From the NCBI GenBank assembly GCA_021186555.1, contig JAJKFL010000005.1, forward strand, positions 9,141,178 through 9,205,177: DNA of 64,000 nt, in the 5' to 3' direction. Positions within the stretch are counted from its first letter, which is position 1; each line of letters opens with the position of its first letter. Shown in pieces: positions 9,436 through 20,602 of the stretch. The notes beneath the pieces were generated by a model that saw only the letters and a list, made by a program, of their open reading frames with translations, was not told the origin of the DNA and ran no database searches. This stretch comes from Reticulitermes speratus. Its lineage: Eukaryota > Arthropoda > Insecta > Blattodea > Rhinotermitidae. A program made the position numbers and the translations under genes.

Positions 9436-12400
9436 TACTTTACTGTTACAACAGCGATGTTACTGTAGTTGCAGTGTTACGAACGGCGGTACCTCTCTTG
9501 TAATACGCCGTGATTATCTTGTACCAATCTGTGTGCTTTTTCATCCATGTTGAATGTACGATTTAATTCACGCGTCTTTGCAGATTGGTGATCGGCGAGC
9601 TATTGATATAGACCTCCCATATGGAACGTATTTCAGAGGCTCGATGTGAGCATGCAGATCTGAGTTGGAACGCGATCTACGTGGATGTTGTTCGTTGGGT
9701 ACAGTTGTACGATAGCGTATGCAAAACCTCCGGGACTGAGTGGATAAAGTATGCTGTTACTTCTTTGTTTTCCGTCGTCGTCCCATTCGGAGTAAGTCCT
9801 CTTCGGAGTGGATGCTTCGCTTGCTGCGTTTGTCACTGCTGGAATGGTTCCGGAATTTCGTGGACGTCCTGCAAACGACGCCTTCGCAATTTGCGATTTG
9901 AATCTCAGAAGCAGCATGAGGCGAGAAAGGAGGGGGAAGGACCGCAATCATGTTTTTGCCGTCAAAAAATTTTCGCTGCTTCTGCTCTTTAGAAAAAAAA
10001 AGAGAGGTCTAACCTGCCAGTGATATGCGAAATGGCCTAGACTGTTTTGCGAGCTTTCACCGCCTGTTCATCTTTGCAACCAATGGAGGGTCCACCTGAA
10101 CGCTCACGCATCTTCAGCTGAAATTTACGCATCTTTGAATCGAGCATACCACGCAATTTCACTCCATGGAACAGTCAGCGAGAGCTGTTCTGAGCATTTC
10201 ATACGTTTCCGATGCAGTTACTCCGAGTTTTAAGCTAAGGTGAAGTAAATACCGTTGTTTCTTCAAATAAACCATGAGATAATATCGTATTTCATTTAAT
10301 TTCCACAACAATAAACACCCGTTTGGAAGCAGCGTTGAGGGTTATGGCTGCAGAACTCAGTAGACTGACTCAGAGGATAGCGATACTGCGGCATCTAGTG
10401 GCAGAAGAATGTAGTACTTGATTTTTAGCATACGGAGCAAATTGTGCCACTTAGGCGGAAGAATCGGTCGTTCCTCCCGTGAAGTGGCGCCGGGGAAATT
10501 TTGGGCTGCTGCCGAAGCGACGAATCTACAGCTTAAACGCAATGCTAATTACAGTAGTTGCTGGACATGCTGTCTGTTGTGCACTCATTCCTGGCAGTTC
10601 CTTAAACAGTTTACATTCACACGTTGTTGTTTTGGATCTTCAAAATATAGCCCCAAACCTTGGTACTGGGAGCAGCTGAACTATCAGCTTCATGACCCAG
10701 ACGTTTTAACCCCGCTGGAAAAACCCTCTATACACACTGGATTGGAGGCTGTGTGGCACCCGAAGATGTTTCGAAGAATGGGACTTCCCCTTTCGGATCT
10801 AATTCTCCGTACTGTTTAACTGCTGTACTTGTTAGTAAAATATTTTGTGGCTTTGAATGGTACGGATAACCAGGAAAGTTGTTATGAAGATCGTGGGGTG
10901 AACACGCATTTGGAAACCATTACGAACCTCAGTACGTACTTGTGCTCATTCTGAAGTTACTGTGGCCTGAAACTGTAATGTGGAGGTTTATTAAGACGCC
11001 GGACAAACTAATTTCGATTGTGGCTCTTCATATTTTGGTTGGACTGTTCTGAACTTTACTAAGTATCGTCAAGAAATATACCTATTGAAAACACATTTTA
11101 GAGTCCTGATGTAATATAATTCGTAGATGTAGTTAATATGTTGGTTTGTGATCGACTGTGTCATTATCATGTTATGTATCACGGCGCACAAGAGGCTTAT
11201 GTTTTGCTTTCGTGTAATACAAGGTTACTATTCGGACGACTCCCATCACTCTTCAGTCGGACTGTTTCGCGTGACGGCAGCAGCCCAGCGCTCACCGCTA
11301 TTCCAGTTTGCCGTGATTTGTTGTCCACACGTTTCAGTTTAATGTATAGCAGTCAGCATTATGTTTTTTTTTCGTACCATACGCAAAGAAGGCGCTGGAA
11401 AATGTTTTGTCTACGCTCACACAGACACGTGTTACATCTAACAGACACGTTGTTTGGTGAATGTCGAACTTTTGTGTAACGTATGTATGTAAAGTGCATT
11501 ACGAAACAGATTCTAATTTCTTTAGGGTTTTCAGCGTATGAATGCCAACAGTTGGCCTCTTTGTTGTATTCTGTGGTTTTGTTTTCAGCTGCCTTCCTTC
11601 AAACAAACATATTTACATTATAGCGTAAAGATTTACATATGGAATTAGTAAGCGTCCTTGATGTGTGTTACGTTGTTTCTCCATTCCGCTGCGACATACA
11701 CGTCTTATACTAATTGACTGTACTTCAGCTGTATGTTTCATACAAATTATCTACGAATCTACTGATTGTTACACGAAGTTAAGAGTGTTGCAAATGTTGT
11801 GTCATCTCAATTTCGCACAATTGCCATGTTGGTTTTGTTGTTGGCAAAAAAGTTGAGTTGTGCTAGACTTGAGACATCTTAATGCCATTATGTCCATACC
11901 GACTTTACCAGTCAAGGCAAGAGACGGACTGATAGACGCGCCTCTTTAAAGGAAGAACATTTATCGTTCGGGATTCTTCCTCCCAACACAAAAGAATTTT
12001 TGCCATGGCAGCAGCGGTAACAAAATTGCTGTATACCTCGTCACATAATGTGGTAAGGCCAGCAATGACTGCACATTTCGTCTCACGGATCTCTGCCCTG
12101 TCTTCCGTCTGATTTCTGAGGTGTTTACGTGACAGTCGCCGCCCGTCGTCTAAACTGCTGCCTTCTACTGCTCGCATTTACCCGTATTCAAATCCGGAGT
12201 GCATATGTTCTTGTCTGAGTGTGCATCTGTTTAAAACTGGAGTCCTTTGGGTCAACACCGCATTTAGTGCACACTTATAGCATTTTAGACTCGTGGTGCG
12301 TCAAAGAATGAAGGGTTCTCGTAACATTCGCAGTGAACAATGCTGTGTTATCTGGGATGTGATGCAGTTTAGCCTGACGATGGTGGCAATATATTCTTCC

Positions 12401-12701
12401 GAAATTTTAGCAAATTATTATACAGCACGGTGTCACGTTCCAAAATACGATATTCTGAAGTCATAGCATCAATAAATTGGAATTTTGGGATTCACTGTAT
12501 AGTCGTGAGCAACGACCAGTCGTTCGTACTTGCGATGACGTGCATGGTGACTTGTGTTGTGTGCATCTGTTAGACATTGACATATTTTATATGCACCTGA
12601 GGGTTCAGTAGGAGCGTGGGCTCTATGGAAGAGATGGCGCCCATCCACATCTCTCGGAGACGCCGCTTCGCGCGGCAAAAAGTAAGAGGCGCTACTCGCA
12701 G
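9436..12701. other. No recognisable gene; one dispersed repeat segment
   Basis: Numerous short frames occur on both strands, none with a recognisable domain or splice context. About 11225-11350 (catcactcttcagtcggact and neighbours) resembles 47995-48130 and so belongs to an unclassified dispersed repeat. An acceptor-like cgtctttgcag ends at 9583 but leads to an early stop in phase 1. Confidence 0.4.
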
Positions 12702-12974
12702 AAGTTCGTCGTTACCGCGGTGTATTGCTGCTGAGCGCGCCAAAATATGGCAGCTTGGATGAAGCGCTCAGTCGAGCCTGGTTCGACATCTCCCTGACAG
12801 TGTCCGGAGTGTCTGGGATCTTAAGAAAACCGCAAGAATTGCGGATGAAGTGGTCGGATCTGAAAATGCTTGCGCAAATACTGCGTGACGTGAATCCCAG
12901 GGCTCTGGAAGAGCACGAAGTCCCCAAAATGGTGTCGGAAATCATCAGCGGCGTCAGGGACATCAGCGCCAGCG
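12702..12974 (+). CDS. Myb/SANT-like DNA-binding domain exon (internal, phase 1-1)
   Basis: The open frame runs from after a stop at 12683 to a donor AGCG|GTGAGT at 12974/12975. It encodes LSRAWFDISLTVSGVSGILR, then KPQELRMKWSDLKMLAQILR. That is the W-I-V-R-W-DLK spacing of Myb/SANT-like domains of the NAIF1/MSANTD type (Myb_DNA-bind_5 family, established knowledge). There is no ATG before the domain, so it must be entered by splicing. The acceptor ctactcgcag ending at 12701 gives a 273-nt exon in phase 1, out in phase 1. The pyrimidine tract is weak, so the 5' boundary is uncertain. A second, divergent relative lies at 37452. Confidence 0.65.
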
Positions 12975-13063
12975 GTGAGTGGAGCCACCAAAGTGGCGTC
13001 ATAATGTCGTGTTTAGCCTATTTTGTTATTCACATTATTCTGGCATCGTGTTTGTGTGTCTGA

Positions 13064-13372
13064 CAGTTTTAACTAACTAACCCAATGAAGCAAGTCCGTC
13101 TTGAGAAGCTAATAGTTCCTCGGCTAGTCAAGATATCCCCCCGCATTTTATGGAACCCGAAGGTTCATTATCGTGTTCACAGAGGCCACCACAGATCCCT
13201 CCCTATCTTGAACCACAGTCCATTACACCCGTTTTCCTGTTTCTTCATGATCCAGTTCAATGTTGCCGTGTCATCTGCGCCTCGGTGGTCCAAGCGGTCT
13301 CATTCCTTCACGTTTTCCCACCAAAATGTATGCAAGACGATTCTTTTCCACGCGTGACCATGTGCCCAGTTC
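13064..13372 (-). mobile_element. 3' end of a non-LTR retrotransposon
   Basis: On the minus strand this carries a degraded C-terminal coding end followed by a 3' tail of TTAG-type repeats (aactaactaac on the plus strand at 13070). Shared blocks are tatggaacccgaaggttcat and gttttcccaccaaaat. Homologues lie at 16.74-17.06 and 45.43-45.89 kb, all in the same orientation; the last one shows the diagnostic protein motifs. Confidence 0.75.
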
Positions 13373-13402
13373 ATTTTATATGCTGTGACTCGATAGTTTT
13401 TA

Positions 13403-13861
13403 GGCGCGTTCGCGAAATTGCGAAAAGCAACTATTAGCTTCTTCATATCTGTCCGTCAGTCTGTCCGCATGGAACAACTAGCATCCCTCTGGACGAATTT
13501 TCATTAAATTTGATATTTGAGTATTTTTCGAAATATCTGTCGAGAAAATTTAAGTTTCATTAAAATCTGACAACACTAACGGGTACTTTACATGAATACC
13601 TATGTAAGTTTATATCTTGCTGATTTGTTCTTAGAATGAGATTATCAGGCAAAAGTTGTAGAGAAAATCGTGCCGTTTATGAGGTAATGTTGAAAAATAC
13701 GGTACTGCCGGACAGGCCGCAGATGACAATATAATACGGCGCATGCACATTACATGCTGGATAACTAAGGCTGCATACACACACTCAGAATATTTAATAC
13801 TTACTGCTTTTCCACGGCAACTGTGGTTCCGCGAACGCGCCTCAGTGTGACGTTTATACGT
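13403..13861. mobile_element. Inverted-repeat element (GCGCGTTCGCG family)
   Basis: The left end ggcgcgttcgcg (13403-13414) and the right end cgcgaacgcgcc (13830-13841) are perfect inverted repeats, with outer sequence cagtgtgacgtttatacg related to the other copies. Internal blocks such as tctgtccgtcagtctgtccg and gtcgagaaaatttaagttt recur at 15.2, 17.2 and 49.4 kb. It does not encode a transposase. Confidence 0.75.
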
Positions 13862-13867
13862 GTCGAT

Positions 13868-14136
13868 GCCCACACCATGAAGGCGTACATGGGAGTAGTG
13901 TTCTAGCTCCACTCATTCTTATCCTCAACTCTAGATGGAGATGAGTGATCATCTTGATGCGCCAGCCGCTTTACCCCCGGGAAAGAACCCGGTACTCAGG
14001 CTGCGTGGGCCCCAGAGCAAATCTGGACGTTTCGGAATAGACAAAACCTTTGTGCGTGTGCCGGGTTTTGAGACCCGGATCTTGCATCCCGTAGTCTGGT
14101 CAGTATACTGACTGCGCTATCCCGGCTCCCAAGAAA
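13868..14136 (-). mobile_element. tRNA-derived SINE, family B (full length)
   Basis: On the minus strand the head gatagcgcagtcagtatact and a B-box-like cgggtctcaaaacccgg are followed by the family body: cccgggggtaaagcggc, then ctccatctagagttgagg. It lies head to head with the plus-strand copy beginning at 14313, separated by under 200 bp. Confidence 0.85.
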
Positions 14137-14312
14137 TAGGTATTGGTCAGATGTTTACGTACGAGAACTCTGCTTTAGGTATCCATTAAACATTTATTTG
14201 CGTAACTAGTTAACAGGGTAACAGTGAGAATATTGTTCAGTAGTTCACTCCTCACCGAATAATATGCTTCCTTGACGAGTGCAAATAACTGCTGTAGTGC
14301 CAAATTGTGGAG

Positions 14313-14605
14313 CTGAGATAGCTCAGTCGGTATAGTAATTAGGCTGCGGTCTGAATAACCGACGAATCGTTTTTCGATTCCAGGTGGGGGCAAGAGATTT
14401 CTTTTTCACATCCCAGACCGGCTGTGGAGTCCATACAGCCTCCTATTCAGTGGGTGCCGGGGCTGTTTTCCCTGGGGGTAAAGCGGCAGAAACGTGAAGC
14501 TGCCCGCTCACTTCCATTTAGTGCCGAGGTTGACAATGAGTACACCTACACCCCCCCCCCCCCCCCCCCCATGTCATCGCGGTGTGCACAGGGACTGTTT
14601 TAGTT
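14313..14605 (+). mobile_element. tRNA-derived SINE, family B (full length)
   Basis: The head gagatagctcagtcggtata (A box) and gtttttcgattccaggt (B box) are followed by the family body: ccctgggggtaaagcggc, then catttagtgccgaggttgac. A pure C tract of about 19 bases sits at 14552-14570. A blended shadow of this copy is readable at about 24260-24500. Confidence 0.85.
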
Positions 14606-15227
14606 TACTCTCCAACTGTATTCTCATTTTTCTGTGACACCAGGAGAATGCAGAATGTCTGACAAGTTGTGGTATTAACGTCAGAAGCCATACCGATAGG
14701 CCCCAGTAAGTTAATTGTTGCTTATGTAGGCGACTGTGGAAGAAGACTGCGGTATAAATGTGTGTGGTGAAGTGATATGCGTGTCGATCTGCTGTCAGGT
14801 TTACCACCTCTACTATAGTTACGTAGGTTCAGTAGTGGACTCGTTACATTGCAGAGACAGTTTCATCGTCATTGCAAATACAATTAATAAGTTGGTGGTT
14901 GCCAGAATGTAATGTTTGACTCAGTCTTCCGGAATGTGAAGAGTACCGGCGGTTTGTAACTTTTCAGTAGGAGCTTCCACGCCAGAAAGTGTAGGCTGAT
15001 GTACTACTGGGCTTAGCTGTATGTATTTCTCTGCCTAACACCCCTACATTCAGCAGCTCACTGATGCAATTTTTACGCCTATTCAAAGTAGATGTGATTT
15101 TTATAGTGTTCGAAGTCGGTTATAGTTTGGTAATCTTTCGTAAGTTCATGTGTGCCTGTATAGAAAATCTGGACATTGTTCGTACCGTTCTGCGCACGGT
15201 GAAAAAGTAGAACAAGGTAGGCAATTT
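14606..15227. other. No recognisable gene
   Basis: I see no coding exon or repeat with clear ends here. The stretch matters only because a scrambled version of it reappears at about 24.5-25.0 kb. Confidence 0.5.
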
Positions 15228-15549
15228 ACGTATAACGTAACATTGTGGCGCGTTGTCGTAGTTTATACCTCCTCGACTGTCGTAACAGTCTGATACCATT
15301 TCACTCGAATAGAGGGTTTTCATGGCTATTTAATGTCGCCGGTAGCAGTAACACATACTTAGGTCTTCACGTAAAGTGCCAATATTTTTGCTCGATTTTA
15401 ACCAAATTTAGTTTCTCCACAGATTTTCGTAGAAACCAATATCAAATTTCACGGAAATCCTTCCAGTGGGAGCCGCGCTGATAATGCGGACGGACAGACG
15501 GACATGACGAAGTTAATAAGCGCTTTGTGCGGCTATGCGAACACGCCCA
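15228..15549. mobile_element. Inverted-repeat element (GCGCGTTCGCG family)
   Basis: It begins acgtataacgtaacattg followed by tggcgcgttgtcg and ends gctatgcgaacacgcc. The internal agattttcgtagaaaccaat and ccttccagtgggagccg are shared with the copy at 49.45 kb. It is degenerate and non-coding. Confidence 0.65.
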
Positions 15550-15754
15550 ATAAACAAACATGTATAATATTGTGCTGCAGTTCATCGAATACGATGTGTC
15601 CAAGATGTAATTGTTAATGATATGATCGGCATCTGTGAATACTTTGAAAACATAAGGCCCCCGGTATAAAACTGACGCCATGTGCCATTCTTCCACGTTT
15701 CCGCTGTCTTCCCATGCTTCGGTAACGTTACTGATGAGAGAATGAGTTTGAAAG

Positions 15755-16690
15755 GGTGACCGGATAAATGCGCACACGACGAAAGCCCACACGACAATTG
15801 CGCACAGATCAAACCCCACAGTCATGAATGCTCACAGGAAAAATACCCACACCGATAAATGCTCACACGGATATATGCTCACACGGATGAATGCTCACAG
15901 GATAATTGCTCACAAGTTTTAATGCTCACATTGATAAATGCTCACACGGGCGAATTGTCACACAGGAAAGTACGCACATACAAGAATTAGGTTAGGTTAG
16001 CGTTCAGGCTATGTCTCTGTTTTGTATATTAAGTGAATGGCCACTGGACACAAAGTTAGGTTAGCGTTCAGGCTATGTCTCTGTTCTGTATATGAAGGGA
16101 ATGGCCACTGGACACAAACTTAGGTTAGCGTGTAGGCTATGTCTCTGTTTTGGTATATTAAGTGAATTGCCAATGGCCCACAAACTTAGGATAGCGTTCA
16201 GGCTATGTCTCTGTTTTGTATATTAAGTGAATGGCCACTTGACACAAACTTAGGTTAGCGTTCAGGCTATGTCTCTGTTTTGTATATTAAGTAAATGGCC
16301 ACTGGACAGAAACTTAGGTTAGCGTTCAGGCTATGTCTCTGTTTTGTATATGAAGGGAATGGCCACTGGACACAAACTTAGGTTAGCGTGTAGGCTATGT
16401 CTCTGTTACAGTCAGCGCGATATTTCAACCTCGTCCCCCTCACTACACTACCATTACTTTCCTGTGTGACAATTCGCCCGTGTGAGCATTTGTCCGTGTG
16501 AGCATTTATCCTTGTGAGCAATTATCCTTGTGAGCATTAATCCGTGTGAGCATTCATCCGTGTGGAGCATATATCCGTGTCAGCATTTATCGGTGTGGGT
16601 ATTTTTCCTGTGAGCATTCATGACAGTGGCGTTTTATCTGTGCGCAATTGTCATGTGGGCTTTCGTCGTGTGGGCTTTTGTCATGGAACC
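15755..16690. mobile_element. Foldback (FB-like) element
   Basis: Two long inverted arms (15755-15970 and 16457-16690) are built from ~16-bp subrepeats of the type aatgctcacacggata. The arms match across their length, ending in cacacaggaaag and ctttcctgtgtg. The loop (15990-16407) carries about 6.4 copies of a ~64-bp unit (ttaggttagcgttcaggcta, then tgtctctgttttgtatatta). The 9-bp sequence gtttgaaag flanks both sides (15746-15754 and 16691-16699) as a target duplication. Internally repetitive long arms and a 9-bp duplication are the hallmarks of Drosophila foldback elements (established). No transposase is encoded. Confidence 0.88.
15990..16407 (+). repeat. ~64-bp tandem repeat in the foldback loop
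   Basis: The block ttaggttagcgttcaggcta starts near 15992, 16056, 16120, 16186, 16250, 16314 and 16378. Two unit types alternate irregularly: one with tatattaagtgaatggccac, one with tatatgaagggaatggccac. Confidence 0.93.
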
Positions 16691-16734
16691 GTTTGAAAGA
16701 CATGCTGCCGGGGTAGAGCAAACGTAGTGCACCG

Positions 16735-17060
16735 TATACTAACAAACTTCAAAGAGCAGAGTCATTCTTGAGAAGCTATCAGTTTCCTCGGCTAGTCAAA
16801 AAATTTCCCGCATTTCACGGAATTAGAAGGTTCATTACCGTGTTCACAACAGCTCCCCACTTGTCCCTGTTCTAAGCCAGGTCAATACAGTTCACGGCCT
16901 CTCCCATCCTTTTTCTTGAAGATTCATTTTAATATTCTTCCATCGACGCCTAGGTCTTGCAAGTGGTCTCTTTCCCTCATGTTTTCCCACCAAAACCCTC
17001 CATGCACCTCGCTTCTCCCCCATGCGTGCTATATGCCGCGTTTATATAATTCATATTGGT
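16735..17060 (-). mobile_element. 3' end of a non-LTR retrotransposon
   Basis: The minus strand encodes fragments such as ARMGEKRGAWRVLVGK and RPLARPRRRWKNIKMN, matching the conserved C-terminal end (HVARMGE...RPLGRPRRRWEDNIK) common in insect RTE/jockey-type elements. It is homologous to 13.06 and 45.43 kb. A scrambled copy is at 35.0-35.2 kb. Confidence 0.75.
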
Positions 17061-17218
17061 TTGATCACCCAAATTAAAAGCACTAAAATGCTGTGCCCGC
17101 AGCGAGAGACAACTGGGCCGTCGGGTCTGGGCGTTCAACATATCGCCCGCCGGCTGCCAGTGAAAATGACACTAATGCGAGCCGGACAGCGCTCAACACT
17201 GCCTGTGTGTTCGTTGTT

Positions 17219-17624
17219 AGGCGCGTTGGCATTAGTCGCGAAAAGCACCCATTGGCTTCGCCATGTCTGTCCGTCCATCTGTCCGCATGTATGAGCGCGC
17301 CCTCCGAATTGACGTATTTTCGTGTGATTTGATGTTGGGGAACCTCACGAAAATCTGTCGAGAAACTCCACATTTGGTTAAAAGTGGGACAAAAATATCG
17401 GACACTGCACATGAAGACCTAAGTACCTTTAAGTGTTAACAGCAGTACGAAATATTTTGTAGCTCAACAACGGTGCAAGGGGAACCCATTCTTGCGTTTC
17501 CATGGCAACACTGTATACTTTTGTATTGTAATAGCTACATGTAGATCAGCAGTACAAAGGGAACTTATTGTTGCGTTTCCACGACAACAGTGGTTACCCG
17601 AACGCGCCACAATGTTACGTTATA
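17219..17624. mobile_element. Inverted-repeat element (GCGCGTTCGCG family)
   Basis: The left end aggcgcgttggc and the right end cgaacgcgccacaatgttac define it. Internally ccatgtctgtccgtccatct and cctcacgaaaatctgtcgag match the other copies. An internal near-duplication (cgtttccatggcaacactgt and cgtttccacgacaacagtgg) suggests two nested right ends. A scrambled version is at 35.35-35.70 kb. Confidence 0.7.
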
Positions 17625-17703
17625 GTGCACTGCCCACCTTGTCCTATCGCATACTGAGTATTGTAAGAATGTGATAATTATGGGCGTGTCGTATTGGTGC
17701 GAA

Positions 17704-18286
17704 TGTTGTTGACCGAGCGGAGTCTAATGATGGATCCGTTAGGATACTTAAGGAATGACTTCCAAGTCCACTTAGAAGATGGTTTGACACAAAGATATAT
17801 ATATATTTGAAAATATTATAAGTACAGATTAGATGACTGAAATGTAATACAGGTGAAAGTACCGGAGTGTCCCCCAGTGCTAAACATACATCAGTTTATA
17901 TACGTAATTAGGGAGGTGTCATGTGACAATCATACGTCATAGCAGAGGGGTCTTGGGTGTGGTCGTGTGAAGCTATTGGTCAAGACTTACATTGTTATCC
18001 TATACGGTCCTGCCTTCGGATCCTTACGTCATAATAACATCATAGCTTCACACGAGTCTTTCACCCCTTGTGACATTGACAGGGTATCAAAACACTTGTG
18101 CTGAGATGGGGCTAATCTCCCTGTAGGTTGGGAGGGACAGCCAGCTCATGTAATCCCCTTCTTCCTGCTTAACGCAAGACCCTTGCAAGGTGTGGTTGGT
18201 ACAATTATAACAGAAATTGTGAGTATACATACAATTTCAATACATAAAGTGAATGACATTTACGTACACCGTCGTCATATATGACA
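17704..18286 (-). repeat. 3' LTR of LTR-element copy 1
   Basis: This 583-bp block starts TGTTGTTGACCGAGCGG on the plus strand and ends in TGTCATATATGACA's complement-identical palindrome, next to a polypurine tract. The same block occurs at 26749-27333 and 58369-58952 with only single-base or homopolymer differences. As the element is on the minus strand, this is its 3' LTR. TG...CA ends are present. The outer boundary is the point where the flank of copy 3 diverges. Confidence 0.9.
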
Positions 18287-18297
18287 CCTTCCCCCTA
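18287..18297 (-). promoter_or_regulatory. Polypurine tract, copy 1
   Basis: The minus strand reads TAGGGGGAAGG directly before the 3' LTR, the expected primer site for plus-strand synthesis in LTR elements. Identical tracts lie at 27334-27344 and 58953-58963. Confidence 0.85.
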
Positions 18298-18558
18298 AAA
18301 GAAAAATAAGCAATAACAAAGCTTATTTTAAGGAACACCATTACACTGTCCTTTACACAATTACATGCTACTTATGAAAATTACATTTTATACTATTTCT
18401 TGAGCTAACCTACATACACATTTCAAACATTTCTAAATTAATGCATACATATAGTTTTATTTTGGCTACATGTTACCCACAGAATTAGATAAATGGATCA
18501 CATCTCAATGGCTATAATTTCTGGGTATCCATTAATGTGCTGTAAACAGAATTACATG

Positions 18559-20592
18559 TTACCGTTTGCCTGCAGGAGTGATGTGTCTGCTACACGCATT
18601 AAGTGACACTAGTTCAGTTTCCTCTATAGCATCGCTTTGTGACGGTTTTTGCTTGCTACTCGCTCGAGTGTTAGACATTTTCAAACTTTCCTTGGAGGAA
18701 TAAACTGAATTTATAATTTTGGGTTTAATTACTATTGTCGTGCAAGGATTATTGTCTTTCCACCACTTGAAAAAATTTGGACATCTTCTTCTACAGCATT
18801 TACAACAACAACAATAACACAGGATGATTATGACAAGGCTAGTGGTTACCATACCTACATATGATAAGAAGGATAGGTGATCATCATATTTGGATTGTCT
18901 TATTTTCCATTCTTGCTCTGAAATGAGCCTGTCAACTTCTTCAACTTTATGACTTGCTAGCCTTAAGTCATCAAGGTGGTTTACTACATTTTTCAAAGGC
19001 ATGTCCAAATGAATAGCGTTTAATTTAGAATTTCTTCCTTCAGGTGCACAACAGTCATAATCCAGTGATAAGGAGGGAATGATATCCTTATCTGTATTGT
19101 TAGAGGACATAAACGTTTGGGCTTGAATTAGGACCCTAGCCCGTATGCCTTACAAGCACTGTGTAGTATTAGCTTTCCAGTTCCCACAATTTCAATGTCT
19201 GAGGGTTCATGTTTAGAACACAATACAGTAAGTACGTCTGGTCGCGGAGCGACATACAACCATTCATTACCATGTAACTGAGTCCATATAGTTTGATTTA
19301 TTTCTACAACTCTTTGGGAACAGCTGGAAGGTATTGTTCTGGCTGATTGGAGCATTTCAACTTCGCATTCCTCATGCAAATGTGTTATTTGCACTGGATT
19401 ATTTTGTTTACAAACTCTGTGGTAAGAATTAATTAATTTACATTCCTTAATTTCGTCTACCTTTAACCTTGCATAGTATTGCTTTGCAACGTCCATAAGC
19501 AAGTATTCGCGTTCCGGAAGGATAAATGTAAATTTTGTGTCAGTGTCCTTTATCTTGATTGGTAAAGGCAGGACGTGATACACGTTGTAGTTCACATGGT
19601 TGGTTAGAGGTAAACGAATTACATATACAAGAAAGTTACCCTTAAAAAATACATCAAATTAAATTATCCTTAAAACTAAGTTTTGGTAGGTTGCACTCAA
19701 TGGTATGGGTTAAAGAAAGTTCACTTGGAATGTCAGCCTGGCTTGCCTTCATCTGTCTTATAATTTGGGCTGGTGTTATTATGTGTGGTTGTAGAACTCC
19801 TTTCTGAGAGTTCATAATGGCATCAATCAATATGTTATATTCCTTTCTACATTCATTTATGGCTCTCTCTAACTGCATAGTATGCTCATTGATAGTAAGT
19901 AACATGGAAGTAGCTGTAAACATTTCCTTAATTTCACCATCGCGTTCATTTATGTGCTTGGCCATCTCATCTAGTCCTCTAGATAATATTCTTTCGTTTT
20001 CTGATACCGCTAGTAATGTAGAATTCATTGATCTTAAGGTTGATTTGACAACAGTTAATCTGTTCTTTTGAGAGTTTCAAAAATCAAGCTGTTCTCTTTC
20101 TAAATTTGTAATTTTCTCAGTGTAATAAGAAGCATCTTCACTGTCCATAGTGCCAAAGAGTATCTTACTTATTCCTCCTATAAAGTTGAAAACTCCTCTT
20201 TTAAAACGCAATTGTTTCTGATCGTCATCAACTCTAGTTAGTTGCCTGACTAACACCTTCAAGTCTTCTACTTCCTTAATCTGTGTATCTATATATCGGG
20301 TGATTTTCGTGCAATCAGTGAAGTTTACCCAATACGTATGTTCATGATCCTTACAGAATTCAACAGATAGGCGGGCATATTTCTTTACAGTTTCTAAATT
20401 TTGATCTGCTTCTTGCAAGTTAACATAAGTTACAATTCTCCATTCCGTATTATAAAGTTGAGCTTCTCCTATGTGATCATAATAGAGACCGGGCGATTCC
20501 TTAAATCTTTGTAATGTCGCATCGAGGGCGGTTGTTTGTCTTAGTAGTGTCAGTAATGTGAAGATAGTCCAGAGTCTGAGTGCAGGTGTCAT
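18559..20592 (-). pseudogene. env: Broken env of LTR-element copy 1
   Basis: This is an envelope-like gene of errantivirus type (gypsy group with env, F-protein-like). Recognisable parts in order are an ATG at 20592 with a hydrophobic signal segment over about residues 1-22, a furin-type RFKR, a GVFNFIGGISKILFGT fusion-peptide-like segment, a coiled-coil-rich middle, and a C-terminal membrane segment around VTTSLVIIILCY followed by a cysteine-rich tail. It is broken into four frames (20592-20077, 20028-19654, 19595-19128, 19110-18559) by small indels. Copy 2 shares the main breaks and copy 3 lacks them. It is not expressible as one protein as written. Confidence 0.88.
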
Positions 20593-20602
20593 AGTCCTGT
20601 AA

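Noticed and set aside
15755..16690. CRISPR-like short repeats in the foldback arms
   Set aside because: The subrepeats are adjacent, mirrored in two arms and flanked by a target duplication.
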